From: Centropus unirufus
Lineage: Eukaryota; Chordata; Aves; Cuculiformes; Centropidae
DNA length: 64,000 bases
Direction of reading: 5' to 3'
Assembly (NCBI GenBank): GCA_013397695.1
Contig: VYZI01000114.1
Span: 293,658-357,657, forward strand
Shown here: positions 13,888 through 25,758 of the stretch, piece by piece
How positions within the stretch are numbered: the first letter of the stretch is position 1
Layout of the letters: every line of letters starts with the position of its first letter
Position numbers and translations under genes: made by a program
Notes under the pieces: generated by a model
The model's input: only the letters and a program-made list of their open reading frames with translations
What the model was told of the DNA's origin: nothing
Database searches by the model: none

Positions 13888-14250
13888 CCACCTGGGACCT
13901 TCAGTGAAGAGTGCCAACTACATATTGGATTATGTTAGTAAAAGTAGCTATCAGATCCAAGGAGGTTCAGAGAAACCTTTACCTTATATGCAGCACTTGT
14001 GAAGCCAAATTTGAAGTTCTGGATCCATGTTTGGACTGTCCAGTACTAGGCAGACACATTAGAATGTTCCCTGAAGAGGACACTGAGACAGTCAGGATGC
14101 TCTAGGACATGGCGTACAAGTAAAATCTGGGTTTAATAGGTCGAAGAAAATAAATCTAGGGTGAGATCTCACTGCTGTTTTCAACTATCCATGGGGAAGG
14201 TTATAGGGCATATGGAGCCCAACCATTCATTGTCAGAACTGGGGAACTCA
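13888..14250 (+). mobile_element. Old CR1 fragment (ORF2 C-terminal region)
   Basis: Diverged plus-strand CR1 without its 3' tail. The order of landmarks fits CR1 late ORF2: GCACTTGTGAAGCC (near 13992), GAAGTTCTGGATCCATG (near 14012), TGTCCAGTACTAGGCAGACAC (near 14037), a 'gggtttaataggtcgaagaaaa' stretch near 14132 where younger copies have the sequence around 'cagcctggagaagagaag', and GATCTCACTGCTGTTTTCAAC near 14165. The copy is much more eroded than the one at 7612, which suggests an older insertion or another subfamily. Confidence 0.68.
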
Positions 14251-14973
14251 AGCTAAAAATGGAGAATTATGGTAACATGATGCAGTTGTCTCTTTTGCCC
14301 TTACATTCTTTGATAAATTCATCTGTCTTAGCTAAGAGTTACTATCCTACTGTTCATTATTTCCACAAGTAAATTTCTTCTTCCCCAACCCTCTTGGAGA
14401 ACTGAGTAAATGAACTGTGGACTGTGTAGATGATTGAATTAATCTATATGTCTAGATCAATTTCCTCTTTTTAGTGAAAAAGGCTGATTTTAATGACAAA
14501 TGCTGTTGTAGTTTATACTTACAGGCAGTGACATTAACTTGAGTAATATTAATTCAAATATTTCTTAATACACTCATGCTTGGTTTTACACTTTTGATAT
14601 ATAAATATATGTATAGATACAGATGATATTGCCTTTTTATCTGCTGGAAATAAAAAAAAACATTAACTAAAATATAAGTAAACAACACAATAGAAAGATC
14701 ACTGGATTAAGCAGTTGTGATAAAACATATAGTACTGGACTTTACTGGTTCTTTGGAAGCTGAATTTTACCTTTCTTTTAGTATCCAGCTCTTGCTATTC
14801 AGCTCATAATCTTCAGGATATAGTCAGCCTATAACTATTCCAGCTGCACTTCTTTTAAGAAAAATGACTGTTGCTTGCAGCCTCCATTCTACCTCATTTA
14901 GGCATCACTACCGTTGCCAGATCTGCCTGTTGAGCTCCTTATTTAAGGTGCTTTAGACCTTTTTCAGGAAATA

Positions 14974-15058
14974 AAACCAACAATACCCAAACAAACAAAA
15001 CTCAAAAAACACCCCAAAACAAACCGAGCAAGCAAAAAACAACAAAAATAAACCAACC
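14974..15058. repeat. A/C-rich low-complexity tract
   Basis: Mixed CAAA, ACAAA and AACC words almost without T on the plus strand. No clean period. Confidence 0.75.
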
Positions 15059-16045
15059 TAAATTAATTTAAGTTGTTGAAATAACAGGTACTTAACAACT
15101 AAAGTGAAATGGTTTCAGGAGTTAAGAAATTAAAGCAAATAGTCATTCCTGTATACTGGATAAGAACAAGCCTCTTCCATTCACACAGCTGCAATTGGAC
15201 CATTTCTTGTGACATTCTGCCTCCACATTTTATTTAGAACTTGCAGTGGAGCTTTGCTCTGCCTAGAGCAGTGTGTAAGATATTCACACTTAGTGAATCA
15301 GTAATTGTCAGTAAAGATCATTAAGGTATATCAAAAAGCAAGTCCAGAAAAAATTTACAGTGAGAGTTTCATGGAGTAATCTCAAGACTTCACAAGTAAG
15401 AACAAAACACCTCAGTGTCTATATAATCAGTATTTGAGTACCCTCAAATTCCTGTGGTAAAAAAAAAAGTAGGTCTTTCATCATGGAATCAATCTATTAA
15501 TAAAACAATGTTCGTGCATAATTAGCTTGGCCTCATAAGAGTTATTTGTGATTGCTGCCTTCAAACCTATGTATTATTAACATTACACAGAGTGAAATTC
15601 GTGGCATTGTATTAGAAAGAGAAAAGAAGATTTATGGAACATATAGGGTAATGCTTATCTTAACTTTCACATGTCCATCCTCTTGACTTTTACTTAAGTG
15701 TAATTTTCAAAGAACAGTCTCAGATATTATAAATGTGCATATTTTATTTCATGTACGATTAGTTCAAACAGATTGCTTATATCATAGGCTTCATCTATTT
15801 TTGTTCTGTAACTGGATAGTTAATATGGATAGTGTGTTGTTTGAAGAAAACAGCTTGTATAGGGTGTAGGAATTACTTGGATAGCAACACTGATTTCTGA
15901 TGCCAAGGCCTGAAAAATATTATTCCAAAGCCAGCATCTGGCTTCTTGGAACATCTAGTCTGTAGTTTCTCAGTCCCTCTAGGTCTGTTGTATGGTTGGT
16001 CACATTTGAATGCTAATTTTCCTAACTTCTCAAAATAAAACAATT

Positions 16046-16070
16046 TTTTAACATTTGTTAAATGTTAAAA
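16046..16070. repeat. Inverted repeat, 11-base stem and 3-base loop
   Basis: TTTTAACATTT, loop GTT, then AAATGTTAAAA. The pairing is perfect but AT-rich, so it may be a chance product of composition. Confidence 0.8.
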
Positions 16071-18332
16071 TATAATGTGTAAGCATGCATGTATAACAAT
16101 GTATATGTAAGCATATATATAGAGTGAAGTACTTGTAGTACTTCTGTAAAGTGTTGTTAGTTCTCTACATCAGTGTCTGTTGATTACCTGCATTCATACT
16201 TACGCAAATACCTGTACACATGAAAAATGCATACCTAAGTAATTATAGGAGGAACTATTTTTTTTCCCCATATTCAAAGCACTATTTTCTATGTTACACT
16301 GAATTCACCAGGGACCAGCTTTTGGTATTTGTCTTTTACTATTATGTCATCAAAGACACATTGATCCCCCTCTTATGATTTGTTTACCACAACTCTGTCC
16401 TTATTTTGAACACTATACATCTCTCCTGCCTGCATTAGGTCTCATACTGTTCTTTATAAACCTTGACCCTAGCAATCACTGCTTCCTCTTAACTTCAATT
16501 CTGTTTTAGTCCAAAGTTTGACCAAAGGATTTATAGTACCTAAGAAAAATAAAGTCTATGTAGAAGTGAATCTTTAAATAGGATATTTAATCTACTCCAA
16601 ATCCTTAATAATTTCTCTTCTCTTAGGAGTTCAAACCGCCATGTATCAGCAGGGTGGTAACATCTGGGACAACTAAGCATGGTGGCAGTTTTGTTCTCTA
16701 ATTTTCAGAAACATTAAAGTGTTGCTTCATGCAAACCTACACAGAAATTGAAGATTTTTCTCAATGATTTTTTTTCTTAATGACTGCTTTAATAACTATA
16801 TATTTAAAAATCATACTGACAGCAGAAAAACACTTCAGTTTGTGAGTCAACATATGCTATTTCAGCACTTGGTTTAAAGGAATTGAGAAGGGATGGGGTG
16901 TATCACGTTCAGTTTCCAAGTTTTAAAATTCCCACAGGGCATTTTAAATTCACATCACAATCCAGTCCTTGACATAAAAATGAAATCTTCATATTTCTGT
17001 CATTTTCCAGGGAATATGGACTTGTATTGTTTTTAATGGTATTACAATAATGTATTTCACAGCACTGACATTAAGGGAATTAACTTTTGTCACCTTGTAA
17101 TTGGCAGAATGGGGACAGTTAGGTAAAGCCTAAGTAGACACTCTTCATTTTATCAACAAGGGCCCTGTCATTGATATAATGTTTTATAGATTATATATGA
17201 CAGTTTAACATCTGCTAAACATCTCTTCACACCAGACTTATTTTTGCTTTTGTGTTAGAACTAGTAGAAAAATATTCTGAATTAAAATAATCTCCTTTAT
17301 GATGCCATAAACAAATACATATCTTAACTGATACATATAAGTTAGATTTTTTTTGGTGCAATGCCTCAGTAAAATTAAAGAAAGAACAGTGTACTCAGAA
17401 ACATTTATAACACTGATAAACATCATTACATTTTTCATCTTTTTTTTAAGAAATATATATTACCCTAGAGCTTTTGCTGATGAATTAAGGTATTTCAGTT
17501 ATTTTTGTTTAGCTAGTTAATGAGTCATTAATTTTATCTGTAACAGAAAACAGTCCTAGAATAAATGTTCTAGACCTCTATGCATTCAGGTTGAAGATAC
17601 TTTAAGTCAGATGGTCAAAAGTGGTTTAAATGACATGTTTACTGTTATAGAATTTAGAACCGATGTCAAATCAGCTCTAGTAAATGATGATCATCTTGTA
17701 GCCAGTCTTCAGGGAATTCTCTGGACAGCAAAATACAATGATGATGTGACTTAATTTATTTGTCATAAAAATTACAGTCAACTCCAATTAGGGCAGAAGT
17801 ATTTTGCCTGCAAAGTTTAGCAAAAGTTCCTGAAAAAAAACAAACTTTCTTTTTCCTTCAACTATGTTCTGAATGGCTATAATTCACTTATTCAAGGTCA
17901 AAGAATTGATTAAATATAGATACATATTGTTTAATGCATTAGATAATTTATTAAGGTTTTGTAGCTCCCTCTTTAACTAACAGGCAAATCAAGACCAAGA
18001 AAATTAACTGAAGTGTCCACAGCCAGAGAGCTCCACAGGGGTCACAAATACTGAGTATATCACTAGAAACTTAGTTACCCTCCTTACATGTGTACACTAT
18101 TTAATGAATCTTAATGAGATGTGGTCCTTGATGATGGCATGCATCTCCTCCGACTACATTATGTTTCAACACAGAAATGTAGATGTTGAAGGTACTGATT
18201 CAGGATGCCAGCAATATATGTAACTGGAAGGTAGCAACAGATAAAAGGTAGGATTTCTGATAATTTCTCTTGTCATTAGCTGCTTCAGTGCTACCCATCT
18301 CCCTTCAACTAAAAAAATTAAACATCCTGATT

Positions 18333-18346
18333 CTTTTTTTTTTTTT
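18333..18346. repeat. Poly-T run
   Basis: Uninterrupted run of about 13-14 T. Confidence 0.8.
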
Positions 18347-20023
18347 CCTTTCTATTTAATCCTAGGAGAATACATATTTTACTGAATAAGATATAGAAAC
18401 TATTAAAGCAAATATTGAACACTGCCAGCATCAAGTCATACATCAATCCAACGATGAAGACTCTTTCTTAGGTGAGGGTTTATATCTTTGATCTCAGCAG
18501 CAAGTGAATCTTGCCCCATATCTTCGGTTATTGTTCCAGGTGCTGGATTACTGACTGATCTTAAATGGAAAGAGATTGGGTAAATCTCACTGTTTTATCT
18601 GGTCTCATAATCAGTTGCAGTCTTCAGTGAAGTCACACAGTTCTTACCCAGGATATCAAGATTTTCCACCTTGTGTCCTTTCCAGGATAAGGCACCTTTC
18701 CCCGGCCATATTATTTAAGTTCAATGCAAGGATCCCTGCACAACAGACAACATTTTTTAGTACATTTTGATTGTACAAATCTTATAACAAATTAAAGAGT
18801 TCAAAATTTATCGCAGACTATTCCTTTCTAATTAAACAATGCCCAGTACTTGAAAATTGAATTAGGGCTGAACAGGATGACAAAGAAAGCATTTTCTCCA
18901 CAGTACAGAAATAATCACTAATCCTTGTTTTCGCATATAAAACCAGGTATCTAACATGAGGAAAAAAGTTTATAATCTCAAAAGGAGATAGGCTAGTCTT
19001 TGGCTAATTTCCTCAGTGTTCAAAATCCTTGCTTAGTTGGTTTCTAGAGAATAATAAGACAAATGGTAAGATTTCTTTGAGGTAGTACATGTAACACAAG
19101 AATTATGCCTTGTAGAACCCATATATATTATATTTGGGTAATATAAAATTCTATTTTCAAAGTGGCCATATGTTCTCCATAGGAAAATACATATTTGCAG
19201 CAATAAACCAGTAGTGTATGAGGAAACAAATAACAGAAGGACACAAATATTATATATTATTAGGAGATGATTAAAGGGCAAAATGACATAACAGACACTT
19301 TGTGGATAAAAATAAAATGGAAGGTTTTCTCTATCACGTCTTTCAGGAACTGCATAAATCACAATTAACTTCTTTATCGTTAACTGTTTCTAGATTTTTA
19401 TAAACTTATGGCAGATGTGTTCATGAAAAATTATGCTTGTCTCAGAAAATTTGGAAGGAGTCCTGGGCTGTCCAATTATGCAGGAGTTATAGCTCATGTA
19501 ACGGACACCTACTGTTTTACAGAGGGAAAGTGGGAATTATAAATTTTCCACAAAGGAAGTTCTGTCTGGAAGATTTAATGGAGCTGGGACTTTAACAAAA
19601 GATGTTCAGTCAGGGTTTTTAGTTTTGTTTTGTTATTTTCTGACACCCATTTTGTCAACAATAATTAATATTAAGTGCTACAGTGGTTTGAATCCAAGCA
19701 TAGGCATTTTATTCACACTTGTTCCTTAATGTATGCTATGTAAAGAAGAAATACAGTGAAAAAATAGGTATATTGCCAAATGTTTGGGTTTTCTTTTTCT
19801 CTTGAAGGAATATTTTGATACTCTGGGTGCATGCTTTCAAAATTCATATTTATATACTCTTTTAATTACTTAGTTAATGCAAAGTATAAGATAAAAATAA
19901 ATTATAGAGACCTACATTCATTACAGAATATTAGTTGTCTAAGCGATTCATCCAGTCAAAGATCAGAAGTACACATAATGTACATTTAAATTCACCTTAT
20001 CTACTGTACACACCGGCATAGGG

Positions 20024-20088
20024 CATAGAATCATAGAATCATTTCAGTTGGAAGGGTCCTTAACAGTCATCTAGTTCCAGTACCCCAG
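20024..20088 (-). mobile_element. CR1 3' terminus, short
   Basis: The plus strand shows two complementary tail octamers (CATAGAATCATAGAATCA), then TTTCAGTTGGAAGGGTCC and ATCTAGTTCCAGTACCCC. This is the complement of the CR1 3' end. Only about 65 bases are recognisable before unrelated sequence, so the copy is severely 5'-truncated. Confidence 0.88.
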
Positions 20089-20723
20089 CTACTTATAAAT
20101 TAATATTTTCTGGATTAATACAATATGAATTTTACTTCAATTTTCTGTTTTTCTTTAGATGCATCAAAAGTATCTCCAATTAAGTGATGAGGTGTCTTTT
20201 TAAAAAATCTAACTTACATTATAGACTCTCTAAAATGAAAAGGTAATTCATCTGCCTGAAAAGTGAGAAAAAGAACTGACATTTCATAAGCACCTGTTAT
20301 TAACATTTAAGATGTAGAAGGAAATACATTTTAAGAAGTAGAGAGAATTAATATTAGAGAGGAGTAAAAAAGGGAAAGTGAGGAAGAGTATCATGAAAGA
20401 AATTGTGAGATACAGTATGCAGTTGTTGGTGTTCTCATGGTTATATTATAATTTGATAATCACTTTAAAAGACAAAATGAAGTTTTTACATATCTGTTTA
20501 AGTACCTACAAAATTTAGGAGTTACTGGTATTCATGAAACACTTATTCACTTACAGTAGTTTGACTTCTCTGGACAACTAAGTGTCTAACAGTGAGAATT
20601 GCAATGCAATGCAATTTCACCTATGTGAAAATACCCAGAATAAACCCATAAATGTCTTTGATTTATTAAGCCTCACAATATTTGTTTAGATTAATATGTA
20701 TATACTTTGTTCTATTTAATGGA
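20089..20723. other. AT-rich spacer
   Basis: No gene seen. It contains a three-unit TGCAA repeat at about 20600-20616. Confidence 0.5.
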
Positions 20724-21015
20724 CTCACAGATTATCTCAAGGTGGAAAGAACCCATAAGTCCAACTCCCTGTACATCATTGAAAAAAAAAACTAAGAGAC
20801 ACGTGACTAAGAGAGCTCTCCAGATTGTTCCTTGAGCTCTGACAGGCTTGCTGTCATGGCTACTTTCTGGGAGCCTGTTCCAGTAACTAAATACCCTCTC
20901 AGTAGAGACTATTTCCTAATCTGAATTTCCCTGACTCTGTTTCCTTCCATTTCTTTGTGTTCTAAATTTAAGTTTACATCTGATCTGTAACTAGTATAGA
21001 TCACTACCATCTGTC
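20724..21015 (-). mobile_element. CR1 fragment, 3' region
   Basis: Minus-strand CR1 recognised from the plus-strand words AAGGTGGAAAGAACCCATAAG (near 20739), GTCCAACTCCCTGTACATC (near 20759), GGGAGCCTGTTCCAGTAAC (near 20869), and CCCTCTCAGTAGAGACTATTTCC (near 20893, matching the CR1 word that gives 'hits on -TTCCTAAT'). The octamer tail has decayed to CTCACAGATTATCTC. No frame is preserved. Confidence 0.82.
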
Positions 21016-21240
21016 CATCATTTGAAAATCACTTTCCTTTGAAAAAGTAAGAGAGATGTTAACTCCTATTTCATTCTTACTGCATTAACAAAAGCCAGAA
21101 ATTATGTAAATGGTCATAGTTTGGCATACAAAAACACTTTGCTGGCAATTCAGCAACTCTTGACATCCAGAACAATAGTGTGATATTTTAGTCTGAGTCA
21201 AGGTTTCCTCAAGGTTGCTATCAGTTGTTTTTGTCTGAGA

Positions 21241-21292
21241 GACTTGACTAATTAAAGGTATTTTACAGCCTTAATGATTCTATGATTCTTAT
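21241..21292 (+). mobile_element. CR1 3' tail remnant
   Basis: CTTGACTAATTAAAGGTATTTTACAGCC followed by TTAATGATTCTATGATTCTT fits the last 50 bases of a plus-strand CR1, including two tail octamers. Nothing CR1-like is visible further upstream. Confidence 0.62.
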
Positions 21293-23932
21293 TTTGGGGA
21301 AATCAAGAAACCAAAGATGAGAGCATAAAAATAATGAGTATGTTATGTATCTACCTCCCCTTTCCTTTTATTTTTTTTTTGCCTCTTCTCCTTATTCTTT
21401 TGGAAGTCATACTCAAAACATCCACTGATATCAGTAACAATAGGCATGAATATACTAAGAACAATAGAAGGCAGAGCCATTCAATGCCTGCCTTGCAGAC
21501 TGTATACTCTTCCCAACTGAGAATAAGCATGCATCATTCTTCTAAGTAGAGACATGTACAGGACAAAACATAAATAAATAATTTTACAGAATCTGAATTA
21601 CTTGGGCAATTTCAAAACACTCTTCAAGAATACATGCAGGTATTAATTAGGATTTCAAAGTCCACATCATATGATAGTTAAAATTTTTGCAATATATAGA
21701 AGCTTGCTTAAAGCAATGCGACTTTTGGGGATTGTAGAGAACAACATAAATAAAAGTTCTCTTAGCAAAAATAGGCAAAATATATACAGTGCCAAAAAGT
21801 GATATAAAAAATGGATATCTGAAATAAAAACAGTTCATGGGGATTTTGAAATTATAACTGTCATCAAATTTATACTAATTCTATAGTGAATCCTTTTGGT
21901 GTTTCATGTTTTTTCTGTCTATGTTATATATTATAGATATGTTTTTATAGGAAAAGTCTGTACATAAGAGTAATTTTGTATTTAATATCTAGCAGGGATA
22001 ATTATAGACATGGTGCAGTCTTAGAATTGCTCTCTTCAAGTCATGCTCAGCAATTTGTAATTAACTCTGGGATGTTATTTAGGAAGATGACCAATTGTGA
22101 ATACTCCCATACACAGAGAATGCAGACTATTACTCAATGCATTAAATGTAATGAAACATTTGATTACATTCAATGTAAAAGTTTTCTTATGCTGTAAATA
22201 CTGTTAGTAATAAACATACTTTGACAACAATAGTTTTAATGTCTGCTTCCAAATTTCTTTCAAATAAATTTGATATTTGTATTTTTGTGTTTTATTCTGA
22301 GAATGACATAGTACAAATAGATATTGAAGAAAAATATAACTGGGGCCATCAAAACAGATGCTATCCTTAAAAAGCCAGCTATCTTTAAGAACTACAGCTA
22401 TCTAGAGAAGTGAGATAATTTATAGCACATCTGGCTGTGGATATGCAGATAATTTTCTTAATTGGTCAATATCAGCATCTGGAAGTTCAAGAATAAACTA
22501 AACACAGTTTAACTTCTGGATATGTTTTCAGAAAGGAAGACTCATGCCAATTTCTTCACAATGTTGCAGTTAAGAGTATTCTTGTCCTCAAATGCATTCA
22601 GAAGAAAGATCACAGGCCAAGAAGGTGATTTATTTAATCAGTTCCTTTTGAGGCTATGACATATTTCCTCCTATATATCAAATTTATTTGAAAACACTGC
22701 TATTATTCATAGTAATTCTACTAAGATATGGGGAACAGTGACATTTACTATCAACGAAGAATATGGATGAACTATTTGTCTTTGATTTTCAGCAGCTGTT
22801 TTACAGTTGCTAATTAAAGTTTGTCCCACAGCTGCTCAATCTTCTTGACTTAAATAATAAATGATATATTAATTTGCATTCTTTTAGTCTTCTATTCCAA
22901 ATTCCCCTTATACTGCAAATTACTATTATATCTAGATATAGATTTCCTTCCCGTTTCTCCTTCTCTTATTCTGATTTGTCAGTCTAAAGTTAGGTAAGCT
23001 TTAAAATTGGTACTGCTCTTGCATATAGTCCAACTAGTCTTAAGTCGGATAAGAAGCCAGCAATCATGTGTTACAGAAATAGGACAAGACATATGTTTTC
23101 TTAGTTCTGCATTAGTAAAAAATTACATATATGGCAGCATAGTCTTTCAGCTGAGACAGCAGTTCTGAACTTATCCAAGCTTTAACAACACTACTTACTT
23201 GCTATTAAGGTGAAAACGTTTTGCCTGATAAAAATTAATTGTAAGATGTAAGAACCGTTGATGCAACAGATTTAACAGGCTATAAGAATCTATAGCAAGG
23301 TGTGGTTCAAACATATTCCTTCTCCTTAAAGGCTATCACAGAGAAATTCAGGTAATGTTTATGTGTGAATAAGGCACATACACACCTGGATGTGTATGGG
23401 GAATTTATTACTTTAAATACTCATATCTCAAAAATCTGACTACAAATAAGGTTGTTGATTCTTCTGCTTGTTCTGGGAAGCCTGCCCTTGGGACTAACAC
23501 TATGTTTCCATCCATTACTGTCTACTGCTCATAAGATGAATGCGCAGTCTGCGCTTATTCTGTGCAGTGTCAATATAAATAGTGTTATTTTTAACAGATA
23601 CAGCTTTTTTTTGTGTTTCCAGTATAAACAATAAGTTATAGTTTTTATGTCATTTCAGGTAGAAAGCAGAGATTGGTCAAATTAAGTAGAGTTTATCGTG
23701 TATCTCTGCCTCATTATTAATCTAAATTTTAACAGTCAAAAATGTTAAGATAAAAAGAAAGATAAACTGGATTTATTTTTTGTTTTGTAGAGGGGAGCAG
23801 TATATTTATCCCTAAAATAAGGTGCTACTGTACTGGCAATTTATGACTATAGGGTTTTATATAGTCTCTTGGGCTATATATATCTATTCTAAAATTTTGC
23901 ATTGTATTCTGGAGTGATCAGAATAGAGCTTA
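21293..23932. other. AT-rich DNA, no gene seen
   Basis: Short, motif-free open frames on both strands. No transposon recognised. Confidence 0.5.
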
Positions 23933-24045
23933 TCATAGAACCATAGGTCAATGTAGATTGGAAGGGAACCTTTAAAGATTATCTAATCTCTGCAACAAGC
24001 AGGGACATCTTCAAGTAGGTCAGACCCCTGTCCTTCGAACATCCA
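23933..24045 (-). mobile_element. CR1 3' end, left arm of an inverted pair
   Basis: TCATAGAACCATAGGTCA, then GATTGGAAGGGAACCTTTAAAG, then GCAGGGACATCTTCAAGTAGG is the complement of a CR1 3' end. It stops at an AGT-type microsatellite and faces a second CR1 on the opposite strand. Confidence 0.85.
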
Positions 24046-24118
24046 AAATTAATAGTAATAGTGGAAGTAGTAACAACGATACAGTAGTAGTAGCAGTACT
24101 AGTAATAACACTAATAGT
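24046..24118. repeat. AGT/AAT-type microsatellite
   Basis: Imperfect TAGTAA and AGTAGC units (AACGATACAGTAGTAGTAGC near 24075), lying exactly between two CR1 copies of opposite orientation. Confidence 0.8.
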
Positions 24119-24358
24119 TGACCTTAAGTTTCTCCAGGGTAGTTTTAGATTTGATATTAGGAAAATTTCTTTATTGAAAGAGTGGTGAAGCATTGGAAAG
24201 GCTACACAGTGAAGTGGTGGAGTCACCAAACCTTCAGATATTCAAAACACATTTAGAAGGGGTGCTTTGGGACCTAGTTTAGGAGACAAGTTGGTGTTGT
24301 GTTGGTGGTTGTACTTGAGCATCTTAGATGTATTTTCCAACCTTAATGATTTAATGAT
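24119..24358 (+). mobile_element. CR1 3' end, right arm of an inverted pair
   Basis: Plus-strand CR1 landmarks: TTAGATTTGATATTAGGAAAA (near 24147), AAGAGTGGTGAAGCATTGGAA (near 24178), GTGGTGGAGTCACCAAACC (near 24214), and a tail decayed to CCTTAATGATTTAATGATTA (about 24340-24359). The words match the copy at 25556-25758, which suggests a shared subfamily. Confidence 0.87.
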
Positions 24359-24461
24359 TAAAAGAAAGAGAAGACAAAGAAGGAGAAGGAATTGAAGAAA
24401 AAGAAGGATGAGAAGAAAAAGAAGAAGGAGGAGAAGGAGAACAACAGAAAGAAAAAGTGAA
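24359..24461. repeat. Polypurine (GAA/GGA-rich) tract
   Basis: About 100 bases almost entirely A and G on the plus strand (AAG, GAAG and GGAGAA words), starting at the 3' tail of the adjacent CR1. The complementary strand yields serine/leucine-rich phantom frames (24242-24478 and 24351-24542), which I do not treat as genes. Such mirror-like purine tracts can form triplex DNA. The usual source is microsatellite growth from a retrotransposon tail. Confidence 0.88.
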
Positions 24462-25555
24462 TTTAAATGCTGGGTCAATATATAATAGGGTAATTAAATT
24501 ACAGTCAACTTCAGTATAAGTCACCTGGAGTAACAAGTGCACTCAAGCTAAATGAACCTTTTTAATCAGTGCTAATGCTGCTTAGTTAACATGTTTGTCT
24601 TCATTCTCAATTCGTCTGGCTGGACCACATACATAAAGTTATTTATTTAAGTATAGGTGTGTGTGTGGTTGCAAGAGACAGCTTATATTCAATTCTGTTT
24701 ATCAGGAAGTTTTCAACAGTGCTTTTCAGTGCACTCCTCTTTATCAGCAGCTTTGGTACATAAAATCATAATGTACCACTGAAAGCAAGATAGTCAACAT
24801 GAATTATTAAAACTTTTTTTTTTTCTTGTACTGTCTGTCAGTGATGCATTTCTGGATATTTTGCAAATATTATGGGAATAGTTAAAATAATGATTCATTT
24901 TAGGCGTAAATACACATCTTACTAGCTGAGAAATTCCAATGAGTTACTAGAGAAATGTGAAGGTTTTTATATGCTCTGCAGCTTATAAAAAAATTACCTA
25001 TTGAAAAACTTTTTTCTTCTTCTGAAGAGGAATGTGAAAAATATACTACTGCATTAACATAAATATTGCAAGTACCATCCTCTTTCTCCTGCCACACACC
25101 GTGATAATATGATGTTGCAAAGCTTTAAAACCAAAGCAAAGAACACGAGACACTTCTCATGAGTCATCCTACAGACATATGCTCGGTGTGGATTCTGGCT
25201 AAGAAGTGAAAGTATTTCCTGTTATGCAGAACTTCACCTGACTGAGGAGCACAGATGTCTCTCCTGATTAGCATATATTGTTCACTTGAAAAATCATTGC
25301 ACAGAAAGGTTTATAAAATAAAAGATGTACTTAGAACATGAATTAAATGTTTTATGCGGGGAAGAAGGGCTTAACATGTTCAAATAATAGTTGTTCTTTA
25401 AATTTTTAGGACTTGTGATCATTTGGTATCTAGGAGGTAAAGCCTAAACGTCAAATATGCTTGGTGGTTTATGCATTGTAAAACAGATTGAGACAACTCT
25501 CTGACATCTAAATACATTCCTGATAGTGTTTACTATTTTCCTTTGGCTCACCAGA
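24462..25555. other. AT-rich DNA, no gene seen
   Basis: No supported feature beyond a short GT-rich run near 24657-24670. Confidence 0.5.
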
Positions 25556-25758
25556 AACCAAAATCAAACATGGGCTTCAGGGAGGTGGTGGAATCACCAT
25601 CCCTGGATATATTTAAAAGAGATGGGTAGATGAGGTGCTTAGGGATATGGTTTAGTGGTGGACAGGTACGGTTGAACTCGATGATCTCAGAGGTTTTCTC
25701 CAAACTAGTAATTCTGTGGTTCCATGACTCTGTTATTCTGTGATTCTGAGAGTAAAAC
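25556..25758 (+). mobile_element. CR1 3' end with tail
   Basis: About 200 bases of plus-strand CR1: CAGGGAGGTGGTGGAATCACC (near 25578), CATCCCTGGATATATTTAAAA (near 25598), GGTTGAACTCGATGATCTCAG (near 25670). The terminal octamers extend and degenerate over 25710-25750 (TTCTGTGGTTCCATGACTCTG, then ATTCTGTGATTCTGAG). It is severely 5'-truncated and non-coding. Confidence 0.9.

Larger units (their letters stand above)
14251..20023. other. AT-rich DNA, no gene seen
   Basis: Nearly 6 kb without a recognisable transposon or gene. Open frames are 66 codons or fewer except one of 109 codons on the minus strand (19033-19362), which is hydrophobic and lacks motifs. Low-complexity sequence and one strong hairpin are listed separately. 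Some parts could be conserved non-coding DNA, but that cannot be judged from one sequence. Confidence 0.5.

Noticed and set aside
24242..24542. Leucine- or serine-rich minus-strand frames
   Set aside because: Complement of a polypurine microsatellite-like tract; composition artefact.
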